From positions 69,497 to 133,496 of the forward strand of contig CAKSAM010000003.1 of assembly GCA_934436245.1 (NCBI GenBank): a stretch of DNA of 64,000 nucleotides, read 5' to 3'. Source of the DNA: an uncultured Acetatifactor sp. Lineage in GTDB: Bacteria; Bacillota; Clostridia; Lachnospirales; Lachnospiraceae. The notes beneath the pieces are model-generated. The model was not told where the DNA came from and did no database searches. It saw only the letters and a list, made by a program, of their open reading frames with translations. Below, piece by piece: positions 43,861 to 53,851 of the stretch (its first letter is position 1; the number at the start of each line of letters is the position of its first letter). Position numbers and translations under genes: made by a program.

Positions 43861-46800
43861 TTTTTCACCATCCAAACAAAGCATGCTGACTCTAACCTAA
43901 CTGTTGGTTTCGCAAGGCTCTCCAGCACAATTTCATATATTTCTTTCAATTTATCATAGTTTTCAAGTTCTTGATTATAGAATTCTGACGTAGCTATCAT
44001 CGATGTAAGAATTCTATCCATTTCCGCCTTAGCCTCTGTGATGTGCGATCTTTCTCTAAGTGCTTTCAGGGCCTTGTCTTTACTAACCTTTCTTGATTTC
44101 TTTACAAAATCCACCCAACGCTCTTGAGGATAAGCACTTCTAAAGTAGTCGATATTAGCAGCTTTATACTGTGAGAAAATATGTAAAAAACCTTCACTTC
44201 TACTTCTTCGTCCAAGGTGATCAATCTCATCCTTGCTATTCTCAAAATCACGCTGAATCATATTATTGAATTCTCTTATTACCTTATCATCTGAGATTTC
44301 GCCCTCAGCACGAATTCTAACCGGTACTTGAACCTGTTCAACCGCCAGGTAGTTCCTAAACGCACTTAAGTAAGATAAAGGAATTCCTTTCTCAATAAGT
44401 AACTTTTCATTCGGGCATAATGACCACGTATAAACAAATCCTGTCCAATTAATACTTGCTTTCATTGCAAAGGCTGCGGCTTGTCCTCTGCATGATCTCA
44501 TTGCATTGTCTACAATACAATCAAATATATCATCGCCAGGAGCAAAGAAATGAATATAATCATTCTCTATAGCTTTCTTACGACTAAATGTTCCATCAAT
44601 TGAACGACTGTAATGCGAAATATTTTTATCAGCTTTATCCTGTCTAAGTTCATGTATTTTACTAATAAATTGGTTTTGTCTCTGGGCAAAATAAGAGTCC
44701 CAATCCGGTGGAATCAATAGTGAATTCTCAGCAGATTTCGTTGAAAATGAATTATCATTAAAACTAATAATCTCATCCTTTTCCTCAATATCTCTGAATC
44801 CAGAAAGCATAGCCCACTGCAACATTGCGTCTGTAAACATCTTATTTTCATTACGGTTATAGTATTTAACCAAACTTATCAATTCCTGATTCATTGGTCT
44901 GTAAATATATGCTGCTGTATCAAAGTGCTGTTCTTCTCGTACTTCTTCTTTTAACTTCGCAGATCTATCAATTACATTTTGAATTTCGTTTGTTAAGCCA
45001 AATCTAAAGTCTTTGATAATAGCAGCTACAATTGCCGTATTAATATCATTCATGATGATCTCAAGTCCACTTAGTGAATGATTAAATATTTTTAATCCAT
45101 TATCCCAAAACTTAAATAATTCTTCCTCTAGTGTTTCTTCTGCGTAAGGAACCACTGAAACTATAGGTCTACTACTTTCTCGGCCCATACGATCCAGTCG
45201 CCCAATTCTCTGTTCTATAGCATTTGCATCCCACGGTAAATCAATATGTACAACATAATCTGCGCACTGAAAATTTCGGCCTTCTCCTCCAGACTCATCG
45301 CAAAGCATGATGGTGCAATTCCTATCATTTTGAAATTTACATACATTGACCTCTAACTCATCTGCTGACATTCCTCGCCTAAAGCAACTAAATCCATCCT
45401 CAGTATAGAAGTCCGTAAGCATCTCCTCAAAAATATCAAATGTTGCCCTATAATTAGTAAACAAAACTATTTTTGAACCACTCGCATACTCATCCAGATA
45501 ATACATAGTTTTCACAATTCTTGAAGTATGCTCTTCCGGTTCATCTAGTACATCTACAATATTTTCCGCAATGTCCTGCTCATACATTTTCCATCTGCGA
45601 AGATTCTCTTTTAAGCTTTCAGGAATAGCTACACCGCCTCCTTCAACAAGCTTAACCTGTTCTTCAAATGCCCACGGAGAACTAAAGAATGCGCCAAATA
45701 GCGGTTTAAATATGTTATCAAACTCTACTTCTGTTAATTCCTTTTCTGTAATCCATGTCACTAAATCCTGATATGCTCCGTATTCATAGAAATTCTTATC
45801 TGGGTCTAGCGCATATGGCAGAGCTGTCAACTGACGTTCTGGCAAATCCTCCAAGGTATCTCTTCGATTACGAATAATATTTTTCTCAATCTGATAGTTC
45901 TCACACAAATAAGAAATTGCCACCTTAAAATAATGTAAACCCATATCATCGCCATCAAAATCTGCCTTTTCATACATTTCCTTGAGTATTTCATCTCCAA
46001 CCATTTTGTACAATTTCTTAAAACCGCTCAAAATATCTTCGAAAAAATCTTCACTATCCTCATTATCATGCGGATCTTCTTCTGCCTCTACAGAATCACC
46101 AAGAACTTCATCTAGATCTTCTATATTTGATAAAACCATTGCAGCATTTTGGGTAATATTTCCTTGTTTTTCAACCAATTCATCAAATTGCTCTTTACTG
46201 CAATTATCATACTTATCTGGAAGAATAAGACGCAGTAAATCTAAGTAGTCTGATCTTTTTTGTTGAACTGGTGTCGCACTGAGTAATAATAAGTTACTAG
46301 AGTTTTTACTTAATTTATGAAATGCATCATAATAAGCCCTATATCTTAAGAGTCTATGTGCTTCATCAATGATAGTAAAATCCCATCCTCTATTGCATTC
46401 TTTTTCTGCTGCCTTCTCTAATTCAGCAAAAGTAATATGATTATTATTTGCATTCTCGCCTTCAAACAAATCAAACTTCAGGAATAATTCTGTCTTCCAT
46501 TGTTCGAGTAATGAACCTGGTACAACAATCAAAGCATTAACATCACTGTGTCTTGAAAAATACACTTTAAGTATTGATGCAGCCTCGATTGTCTTACCCA
46601 TACCAACCTCATCAGCCAGCATATACCTACATACATCATTTTGAAGACATCTCATAATAGATTTAAGCTGATGTGGCAAAAGAAAAATTTTACATCCAGC
46701 AAGCTCTTTAAATCCCATAATGGAATTATCAAGCACATTCATTGTCTTTGTGACAATGCTTCTGCCAAATAGCCAACATGGATTTTGAAATTCATAATTT

Positions 46801-47195
46801 TGCAACTGTGCTGCCGGATCCACCTTTCCCACTGTAAAAGGTGCAATTAATCTGCTTTCCGGAACGTTGATTAATGTCTTATCATATATGTTTTCGATAT
46901 AGTAGTCATAATAAGAATCTTCCTTCTTTACGCATGCTACAATCTTATATTTTTCTTTTTCATATATGACAATTGAACTAACAAAAAACTGACAGCGCTG
47001 AACCATTGATGTTGGAAGAGGTGCTGATTTTGGAAAGCTGTCATAATACGCCCTATAATTGAACGGATCATTAAACACCACTTCTACTGTATCCGCGAAG
47101 TTATCTATTTTTACAATCTGCCCCATTAAGAAATTGCGTGGATTAATCATGTCATGATCAATCGGACAGCGCACATACATCTTCTCTAACAACAT
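43857..47195 (-). CDS. SNF2-family helicase/translocase, DpdE-like
   Basis: The 1112-residue protein carries Swi2/Snf2 motifs: ADEVGMGKTIEAA (about 194-206), TIIDEAHRLL (DEAH), LLLSATPVQ, and in the second lobe GGEGRNFQ and IEQRIGRLDRMGR. Such enzymes translocate on double-stranded DNA. Here the protein could detect or remodel DNA lacking phosphorothioate. A strong AGGGGTGAG precedes the start, and a 4-bp stop/start overlap couples it to the RecQ-like gene. It matches DpdE in type, length and order. Confidence 0.85.
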   Translation of the reverse strand: MLLEKMYVRCPIDHDMINPRNFLMGQIVKIDNFADTVEVVFNDPFNYRAYYDSFPKSAPLPTSMVQRCQFFVSSIVIYEKEKYKIVACVKKEDSYYDYYIENIYDKTLINVPESRLIAPFTVGKVDPAAQLQNYEFQNPCWLFGRSIVTKTMNVLDNSIMGFKELAGCKIFLLPHQLKSIMRCLQNDVCRYMLADEVGMGKTIEAASILKVYFSRHSDVNALIVVPGSLLEQWKTELFLKFDLFEGENANNNHITFAELEKAAEKECNRGWDFTIIDEAHRLLRYRAYYDAFHKLSKNSSNLLLLSATPVQQKRSDYLDLLRLILPDKYDNCSKEQFDELVEKQGNITQNAAMVLSNIEDLDEVLGDSVEAEEDPHDNEDSEDFFEDILSGFKKLYKMVGDEILKEMYEKADFDGDDMGLHYFKVAISYLCENYQIEKNIIRNRRDTLEDLPERQLTALPYALDPDKNFYEYGAYQDLVTWITEKELTEVEFDNIFKPLFGAFFSSPWAFEEQVKLVEGGGVAIPESLKENLRRWKMYEQDIAENIVDVLDEPEEHTSRIVKTMYYLDEYASGSKIVLFTNYRATFDIFEEMLTDFYTEDGFSCFRRGMSADELEVNVCKFQNDRNCTIMLCDESGGEGRNFQCADYVVHIDLPWDANAIEQRIGRLDRMGRESSRPIVSVVPYAEETLEEELFKFWDNGLKIFNHSLSGLEIIMNDINTAIVAAIIKDFRFGLTNEIQNVIDRSAKLKEEVREEQHFDTAAYIYRPMNQELISLVKYYNRNENKMFTDAMLQWAMLSGFRDIEEKDEIISFNDNSFSTKSAENSLLIPPDWDSYFAQRQNQFISKIHELRQDKADKNISHYSRSIDGTFSRKKAIENDYIHFFAPGDDIFDCIVDNAMRSCRGQAAAFAMKASINWTGFVYTWSLCPNEKLLIEKGIPLSYLSAFRNYLAVEQVQVPVRIRAEGEISDDKVIREFNNMIQRDFENSKDEIDHLGRRSRSEGFLHIFSQYKAANIDYFRSAYPQERWVDFVKKSRKVSKDKALKALRERSHITEAKAEMDRILTSMIATSEFYNQELENYDKLKEIYEIVLESLAKPTVRLESACFVWMVKK

Positions 47196-47213
47196 AGTCT
47201 CACCCCTTCATCT

Positions 47214-49877
47214 CTAGTTTTTTCCATATTTATATGGTTCTAAGCATATTTCTCTAACTGCACAATACTGGCACCATTCATCGCAAGATTTAGCATAACC
47301 GGTTATATTTACCCTATTACTACTCAGTACAGTATCAATTTCATCCTGCGTAACGTCTTTGAAATTACCCGAAAAGCTACCATCTCCATTACCTAACTGA
47401 AGGTATATGAATTCTTCTCTCTTCTTCATGTAAATATCATCAGTCACACTTATCATTGGAAATGTGGTATTATTTTTTAACACGCTTTTCTGCAAATAAT
47501 TCTTGGCGTTCGTAATAATATCCATACGCTCCGTATGCATGTCTTTTACAAATTCAAATTTTCTTTCTAATTTCTTATATTCGTCATTTAATGTAACAAA
47601 TAAAATATCTTCTGTGGCGATCTGTCCTTGAAGAGTTCTTCTGGCTGTATTTTCCAAAAGTATTTCTAAATATTTCAGCAACAAAAAATGATCTCTAAAA
47701 ACAGCCCTTTTCTCGATTGTAGATTCTAGCAAAAAGCGGTACTTACAAATTCTGTACCTAAAGAAATCAAATTGGCCATAATTATTTGTAGGGTCAATAT
47801 CAAGACGCAATTGTCTTATTGCTTCTGGGAGCTTCTCTACTGTTTTTTCTTCCGGATACACCTTTTTAGCTTCTAATATTTTCATAAGATAGAACATTTC
47901 ATTCTCTTTATCATCTACATTCTTAACAAAGCTCAGTTTAAACTTCACACGATTGAACTGAAGACCATAAATCAAGGCATATCTCTTAAAATTCTTATAC
48001 TCTCGTCTAGATTTTATATACACCTGATATTTCCAATCTATTGGATCTTGTGCAACTTCAAAAAAGGTAACATCTAATGGCCAAGGAAAACGATCTCTAT
48101 TTGTAACGTTCATATCGTTATCTGACAAACAGGCAAAATGGTATACAATGTCCTTATCCTGCTTTCTACTTTTTAGGATATCTCCATCAATCTGCTCAAA
48201 ATCCCTAACAATCCAGTTTGCACTTAAACCCTTCTTAGATTCTTGCTTTAAGTAATATGCCATTGTCTCTTTTAGAACATCGAAGGAGCCTGTGGCATCT
48301 ATATTATCAACCTTTTCTAATCTTATAAGAACTCTTTTTACTACGTCTCTAAAATCATCCTCAAGATCTTCAGCCTCAAGTATTCTTGTTTCAAGAAATT
48401 CTTTTATTCTCTTGTAAAACTTCTTGAAATTATTCTCTGTATCTTCAAAATCTGCATAAAATAGTTTCGTAATCTGATCTAATTGTTCCAATGCAGAAAC
48501 AAGTGTATCTATTTCTTCGCTTGTTACATCAAAATAAACTAATCTGCTTCCAATTCGCTTTTCATTTGAATCTTTCTCCGCCTTGCCGATTCTTTTCTTT
48601 AATTTTCCTAATAATTCCGTTATTTGCTCAATCGTCTCGGCACGTACAAAAAACTCTTTAGTCCTGTTAAAAATAGAATACAATTTTCCTGGCGTTTCTT
48701 CCTTAATAAACCCAGAATTCAAGCATTCCACAATATCATTCATGTTTTCAATCCGAATTCCACCTTCATCTGCATTCCACATGGTTGTAATAGATAGAAA
48801 GAAATGACCTATCGGGTACGTAAGAAAGTGTCTCTCACCAAATTGGCCAGGATAGTATATTTTGAGAATATTATTAACGCTATTATTCGCAGCATAAAAC
48901 TGCTCCTGCATATAATATAGGGTAGATCGTTTAGCTTCTTTATCTCTAGCCTGTCTTTTCATTGCATCTTCAAAGACGCTTGCTACATAGCTTGCAAATT
49001 CAGTATTATTATCAAACTCAATTATTTCAAAAAGACACTCTTCTTCATTCTCCTTAGAACGGCCCTCAATCAAATTAGCCATTCTATCAGCTAATAAATT
49101 TCCAGCATAACTGTTGGCTAATAGTGGATTAGGTCTGAATTCGTTAGTGAACTGGCTCTTTATTGGCAAATCAAAGGATGAATATACATCTATCCACGTC
49201 TGATAAACATTCTTATACTGCTGCTGGTAATTAAATAAAAGAATAACTCTTTTGTACTTTGCAACTAATTCAATTGTTTGAAGAATCATTGGCGTAAATT
49301 GATGCACTCCATGAACAACAATAGTATCTACATCAACACTACTGATATCTACATTTTCTCTTTCCAATTTCATCCCATCTCTGATTGCATTTTCAATTTC
49401 TGTTTCAGAGAAATGTTTCTTTATCTTAAAAGCCTGAACCAACTCAGATTCTTTTATGATTTTGTATATTCCAACAAGATGTCGTTGTTCCTCTGTCATT
49501 AATTCAGTTCGCATCTCTTCAATACTCATGTCAAGTTCAAACAAAATACGTAAGCTATTACTCAATTGCTTTCTGTTGAATCTTAAAGACTGCTTTATCT
49601 TTTCAGAATTTTCCGCAATATCTAACCTGTTAATAGCCTCATCAATAACGGTGTATTGTTTTATCTTACACTCGCTACTTTCCCAGTAAGCAAAAAGACC
49701 TTTCACCAAATTTTCAACAGTAGAAACCTTTCCCGCTGTCATTTTCTCATATGTACCCATCATTCCATTAGCCATAGTTTGTGAAACACAAAAATGCGGA
49801 CAGTTTTTAATGGAATCCCAATATAATTCCTTATTTATTTCATATGGATTACTGTATGTATAAATAGAAAACGGCAT
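47214..49877 (-). CDS. AddB-like protein with four-cysteine Fe-S motif
   Basis: The 887-residue protein ends in CDEWCQYCAVREIC (Cys 865, 869, 872, 878). An earlier cysteine lies in RICKYRFLLE (about 711). This one-plus-cluster spacing is typical of the iron-sulfur staple around the nuclease domain of AddB and Cas4. However, I cannot find the expected Asp...Asp-x-Lys catalytic residues between them. The N-terminal part resembles a degenerate helicase without P-loop, also like AddB. It is 3 bp from the UvrD-type gene, so the two probably form an AddAB-like complex. Confidence 0.68.
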   Translation of the reverse strand: MPFSIYTYSNPYEINKELYWDSIKNCPHFCVSQTMANGMMGTYEKMTAGKVSTVENLVKGLFAYWESSECKIKQYTVIDEAINRLDIAENSEKIKQSLRFNRKQLSNSLRILFELDMSIEEMRTELMTEEQRHLVGIYKIIKESELVQAFKIKKHFSETEIENAIRDGMKLERENVDISSVDVDTIVVHGVHQFTPMILQTIELVAKYKRVILLFNYQQQYKNVYQTWIDVYSSFDLPIKSQFTNEFRPNPLLANSYAGNLLADRMANLIEGRSKENEEECLFEIIEFDNNTEFASYVASVFEDAMKRQARDKEAKRSTLYYMQEQFYAANNSVNNILKIYYPGQFGERHFLTYPIGHFFLSITTMWNADEGGIRIENMNDIVECLNSGFIKEETPGKLYSIFNRTKEFFVRAETIEQITELLGKLKKRIGKAEKDSNEKRIGSRLVYFDVTSEEIDTLVSALEQLDQITKLFYADFEDTENNFKKFYKRIKEFLETRILEAEDLEDDFRDVVKRVLIRLEKVDNIDATGSFDVLKETMAYYLKQESKKGLSANWIVRDFEQIDGDILKSRKQDKDIVYHFACLSDNDMNVTNRDRFPWPLDVTFFEVAQDPIDWKYQVYIKSRREYKNFKRYALIYGLQFNRVKFKLSFVKNVDDKENEMFYLMKILEAKKVYPEEKTVEKLPEAIRQLRLDIDPTNNYGQFDFFRYRICKYRFLLESTIEKRAVFRDHFLLLKYLEILLENTARRTLQGQIATEDILFVTLNDEYKKLERKFEFVKDMHTERMDIITNAKNYLQKSVLKNNTTFPMISVTDDIYMKKREEFIYLQLGNGDGSFSGNFKDVTQDEIDTVLSSNRVNITGYAKSCDEWCQYCAVREICLEPYKYGKN

Positions 49878-49880
49878 CCC

Positions 49881-52800
49881 TTACACCTCCAAAAACTTGC
49901 ACCAGCTCATATTGTATTTTTTATCTGTATCCTTCATCCAAATACAGTTTCTAATTGCTCGTGTTAAAGCAACATAAAGAATTCTTGCTTCTTCACAAAT
50001 TCTTTGACCAATTTCTTCCTGAGAATCATAATTGGAATTACAATCTTTCTTGTTCTCATCCACCTTAATTGAATAAGCCAGTTTAGAGTTGCTATAATTA
50101 ACATCCGTATTCGCTTTTTTCAAATTATCAATAGCCTGTCCGGTAAACGGTAAGATTACGGTTCCATATTCAAGTCCTTTTGCTTTATGAATTGTAGTAC
50201 AAAGAAACTTTATCCCAGTCTCATCTTCTCCAGTTGCACGAGCCAATTCCTGTTGGCCTGTTAAAATGTTTATCTGAATAGAATTGGCTATCACTGTCAG
50301 GGTTAAATAATCCACACTATATGACTTAACAATTTTTTCAATCAGTAGTTCATAGTTCGACTTGTAAAATCTCTGTTTATCCAGATCTTCACTATACTTA
50401 TTCCATGGCTGCAGGGTCTCAAAAATTGTTTTAAGTACCACAAGAACAGGATTAGCTTGTACATATGCAACTAATCCATTCCATGTTTTATTCATCTTTT
50501 CCATAAAGTATTTATCTAGTGCTTTAACTAATTTAGATGTCTGATTCTGCTTCTCTTCATTTTGTAGTCCTTGATACCACAATGGCATATCAATATAATT
50601 TGATTCAATAAAGTTCACTAGACAAACTGGATCATCAGGATTTGTTAGCGCAATCAAAAGCTTACAAAAGTCAATAGTTGAATCCAATTGGTACAAGTCT
50701 CCACCTACTTTTGTTTCGATTTCCACCTCTTCGTCCAGTTCCTTGCAACCTTTTATTATTTCTTTAATCTGCCAATTTTCTCGCACAAGAATAGCGATTG
50801 TCTTTTCTTCTTTGCTAAGTTTTCTTGTTTTCTCTAATTCAATAATCTTGGATTTTTCTCTTTTCAATAACCCAAGCAATACCTCTAATTGTTCATTATT
50901 TTTCCCATGATATGGAACACACTCAAACAATTCGTCTTCATTGGCTCCACCATTCAGGTTGCTAACCAAATGATCTGCATCGTAAACGTATGGGAGCCAC
51001 GCTTTTGCACCCATTCCCTGGAATATCTCATCCATCGCTGCAAGAAGCCTTGAGTCTGTTCTATAATTTGTGTTTATTGTATACTCTTCCCATCTGTCAG
51101 GAGTTGCATTAAGTCTCTTGAATGCACTTATTGTTGCCCCACGAAAACGATAGATACTCTGCTTTAAGTCACCTACAACAAATAAGTTACATTCCTTACC
51201 TATGAGCTGTTGGATTTTCAAAAATGAATCAATCTGCGCATCATCGGTATCCTGAAATTCATCTATAAAAATATATTTATAGTCCAAGTGAGTCTTATCT
51301 TTATCTTTCTGATTAACTACATCATTTAGGACAATCATAGTTTCACGAAGGTCTATCTTATTGCTTTCTTGAATTTTTGTAGCATACTCAATTTCTGCAG
51401 CAATAATAACCTCCATTATTATTTCATTGAAAAATGGAAGTAATCCCGGAGCATTGCCCAACTCCTCCTCTTTTATCTTTTTAATGTCGATGCTCTTGTT
51501 ATAAAGCTGATTTGAAAATTCCACCAACATTCTTCTGAACTGATATAAGGGTAACTTTATTTCATTAATAAAATTAGGATTCTCTGCTTCTTTTTTAGCA
51601 ATGAAATCATTTAGATATTTCTCATATATCTGTTCTTTTATATAGTCACCTGATGTAATCGCAAAGTTATCTCCTAGTCCCATTTGCATAGATGCTTCTT
51701 TTATAATCTCGCGTGCAAACTTATGAATCGTCGAAATTCGCATAAAATCTGTGTTTTCTATGTATTTCAAAAACTTAGGATTCGATGTTAAAACAAAATA
51801 GTTGATAAACATCTGCTTAAGTCTATTTTTCATATTGTCTGCAGCATCATTAGTAAAGGTAACCATAGCAATATCATCAATTAGGTTAACTGTCGGGTTC
51901 TCAAACTTATTACAAAGAAAAGCTATTCTTGAAACCATTGAATATGTCTTTCCTGTTCCTGCGCCAGCTCTAACCAAAATATTCTTTGCTGTTGATGCGT
52001 GTTCAATAAAATATTGTTGAATATTAAATTTTGTTTTTTGAGATAACTTTTCCAGAATCGCTCTTTCTTCAGAAGTACAATCACCTTCATATATAGTTAT
52101 TGCTTCTTCAAAAAAATTCGACAAATCTTCAACAACATACAATTCAAAATTAAAAATTCTAAATGAATTACACTTTACCGAAAATTCATTGTTGGCATCC
52201 TTTTTTAATCGCAGATTATTCTTTTCAGCATATACTCCTTTATCATTCAACTCTCCCTCTAGAACATAGAGAATCGAGTCTGCCGCATCTTCCGTCTCTA
52301 CAAAAACAACGGTTTTCGTTCCTTTTAAATAGCTATCTACAATATCATGAATCTGTTTTTTTGCTATTTTCTTTACATCAGCAATGACAACAGAATACGG
52401 AACTTGATTACTTAATTCCATAGGTTTTTTCATCTGAAAATGAGGCTCAAAATGTTGTCTAATCTTTCCCATTAATTCCTCATCCATCTCTGCATGTGGA
52501 ATAGATTTGCATTGATTATAGGCATTAAGCAATTTATCTCCTAGTCTGATAGGATCAGACAAATCTTCCTTAAAAAGCGTCAGTGCCTCTTCAGATACAA
52601 TATCCAGTCTTTTATCGTAGTACTCTTTTTTTGTAATAAACGGATAACAAACCAAATCAAATATTAGTGGGCTGACATTATATTTTTCGCTTATCATATT
52701 AAGTAAGCCAAATCTATATGCTCTGGCTTGTTTCTTAGGCGACTTTTCTGGTTTGTCATAACCTTGAATTATTATTTCATCAACGCCAGCAACATCAAAA

Positions 52801-52997
52801 ATGCTGTCAGCAATCCAGCCTTTTACCTCGATAACAATCATGCCTATGTTCTTCATAAGGACACAGAAGTCAAATTCTCGACCATTTACTTCACGCCCGT
52901 TATATACAATTGCCTCACCTGGAAGATTGTCCGACAAACTTTCCCATACTTTGCCTTCCCCTTTATATTCAGGTTTTTTATCAATCATCATAGCCAT
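49881..52997 (-). CDS. NERD nuclease-UvrD/RecB helicase fusion (AddA-like)
   Basis: The 1038-residue protein begins with a NERD domain: Glu in KGEGKVWESL, Asp in GREFDF and ExK in IVIEVKGW (about 14-59), a nuclease-related fold. A UvrD/Rep/AddA helicase follows: Walker A RAGAGTGKTYS (about 343-353), motif II FIDEFQDTDD, GDLKQSIYRFRGA, TIHKAKGLEYG and LYVALTRA. It could unwind and cut DNA ends together with the adjacent AddB-like protein. GGGGG lies 8 bp before the start. Unlike true AddA it has its nuclease-like domain at the N terminus. Confidence 0.85.
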   Translation of the reverse strand: MAMMIDKKPEYKGEGKVWESLSDNLPGEAIVYNGREVNGREFDFCVLMKNIGMIVIEVKGWIADSIFDVAGVDEIIIQGYDKPEKSPKKQARAYRFGLLNMISEKYNVSPLIFDLVCYPFITKKEYYDKRLDIVSEEALTLFKEDLSDPIRLGDKLLNAYNQCKSIPHAEMDEELMGKIRQHFEPHFQMKKPMELSNQVPYSVVIADVKKIAKKQIHDIVDSYLKGTKTVVFVETEDAADSILYVLEGELNDKGVYAEKNNLRLKKDANNEFSVKCNSFRIFNFELYVVEDLSNFFEEAITIYEGDCTSEERAILEKLSQKTKFNIQQYFIEHASTAKNILVRAGAGTGKTYSMVSRIAFLCNKFENPTVNLIDDIAMVTFTNDAADNMKNRLKQMFINYFVLTSNPKFLKYIENTDFMRISTIHKFAREIIKEASMQMGLGDNFAITSGDYIKEQIYEKYLNDFIAKKEAENPNFINEIKLPLYQFRRMLVEFSNQLYNKSIDIKKIKEEELGNAPGLLPFFNEIIMEVIIAAEIEYATKIQESNKIDLRETMIVLNDVVNQKDKDKTHLDYKYIFIDEFQDTDDAQIDSFLKIQQLIGKECNLFVVGDLKQSIYRFRGATISAFKRLNATPDRWEEYTINTNYRTDSRLLAAMDEIFQGMGAKAWLPYVYDADHLVSNLNGGANEDELFECVPYHGKNNEQLEVLLGLLKREKSKIIELEKTRKLSKEEKTIAILVRENWQIKEIIKGCKELDEEVEIETKVGGDLYQLDSTIDFCKLLIALTNPDDPVCLVNFIESNYIDMPLWYQGLQNEEKQNQTSKLVKALDKYFMEKMNKTWNGLVAYVQANPVLVVLKTIFETLQPWNKYSEDLDKQRFYKSNYELLIEKIVKSYSVDYLTLTVIANSIQINILTGQQELARATGEDETGIKFLCTTIHKAKGLEYGTVILPFTGQAIDNLKKANTDVNYSNSKLAYSIKVDENKKDCNSNYDSQEEIGQRICEEARILYVALTRAIRNCIWMKDTDKKYNMSWCKFLEV

Positions 52998-53018
52998 GAT
53001 GTTTACCCCCGATACTTA

Positions 53019-53840
53019 TTACTCAAAGAAATCCTCGTTGATTTTATAAACCGTATATGTCTGTACTTTCTCAAGTCCGATGCCATATTTAATCATTAAT
53101 TCTGCTAATAAATCTCCGTCTATAAGTTTCAAACTCTTTTGTTGCTGCTTTTCAGCATAGTTCCTCGCTTCTTTTGTAAATGTAGATGTTGTGATGAAAA
53201 CACCCTTCTGCACATCCTGCATAGCACCTACAAAGGCTTGTAATAATGGTCTTCCAATTGTATTACTACTATCATTCCGCTTTGCTTGGATATAAATCTT
53301 ACTTAATCCAAGTTTATCCTCATAGATTACACCATCGACACCGCCATCATGTGATTTTCCAATTACACATCCAGACAGCTCATCAGAACCATAGCCCATC
53401 TCTAAAAGCAGATTGACAACCAATTGTTCAAAAAAGCTAGGGTGGCAATTCAAAATGTGATCTAATATCTGTCGTTTTATATTGTTCTTATAAAACAGAT
53501 ATGTAAGATCTATCTTTTCCTCTGGTAATAAATCATCCTCAGAAGCAGATTTCTTTTTATTCTTTGGCTCGTCCTCATTCACCACTTCTTGACCTTCTTT
53601 AACCAATGCATATAAGTTCCGTGTGCCTTTTTGTCCTACAATCCTAAAATATTTAACTGGTGAAGCCCCTGGAAAATTTAATCCTTCACAATGGCAACGT
53701 AGTTTTGCATTGACTGCTGCTTCTGGATCTTTAGCTCCAAAATGATATAAGTCTCTTTCCTTTATTTTCAAATACGCTTCTTTATATGTTAAGCTTTCAT
53801 GCTCTTTCAGCACTTCAACCAATGCATCTACAATTCTCAT
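53019..53840 (-). CDS. HARE-HTH domain plus Mrr-type restriction endonuclease
   Basis: The 273-residue protein starts with a HARE-HTH-like winged helix (about 1-80: MRIVDALVEVLKEH ... GAKDPEAAVNAKL ... YFRIVGQKGTRNLYAL). After a charged linker it has an Mrr nuclease domain with FFEQLVVNLLLEMGYG, Asp in SHDGGVDGV and IYIQAKRN (QxK). HARE-HTH domains are thought to read modified DNA, and Mrr enzymes cut according to modification state. Placed between dndA and the helicases, it may be the nuclease that senses missing or present phosphorothioate. AAGGTGAG precedes the start. Confidence 0.82.
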   Translation of the reverse strand: MRIVDALVEVLKEHESLTYKEAYLKIKERDLYHFGAKDPEAAVNAKLRCHCEGLNFPGASPVKYFRIVGQKGTRNLYALVKEGQEVVNEDEPKNKKKSASEDDLLPEEKIDLTYLFYKNNIKRQILDHILNCHPSFFEQLVVNLLLEMGYGSDELSGCVIGKSHDGGVDGVIYEDKLGLSKIYIQAKRNDSSNTIGRPLLQAFVGAMQDVQKGVFITTSTFTKEARNYAEKQQQKSLKLIDGDLLAELMIKYGIGLEKVQTYTVYKINEDFFE

Positions 53841-53851
53841 ATACTCACCTT

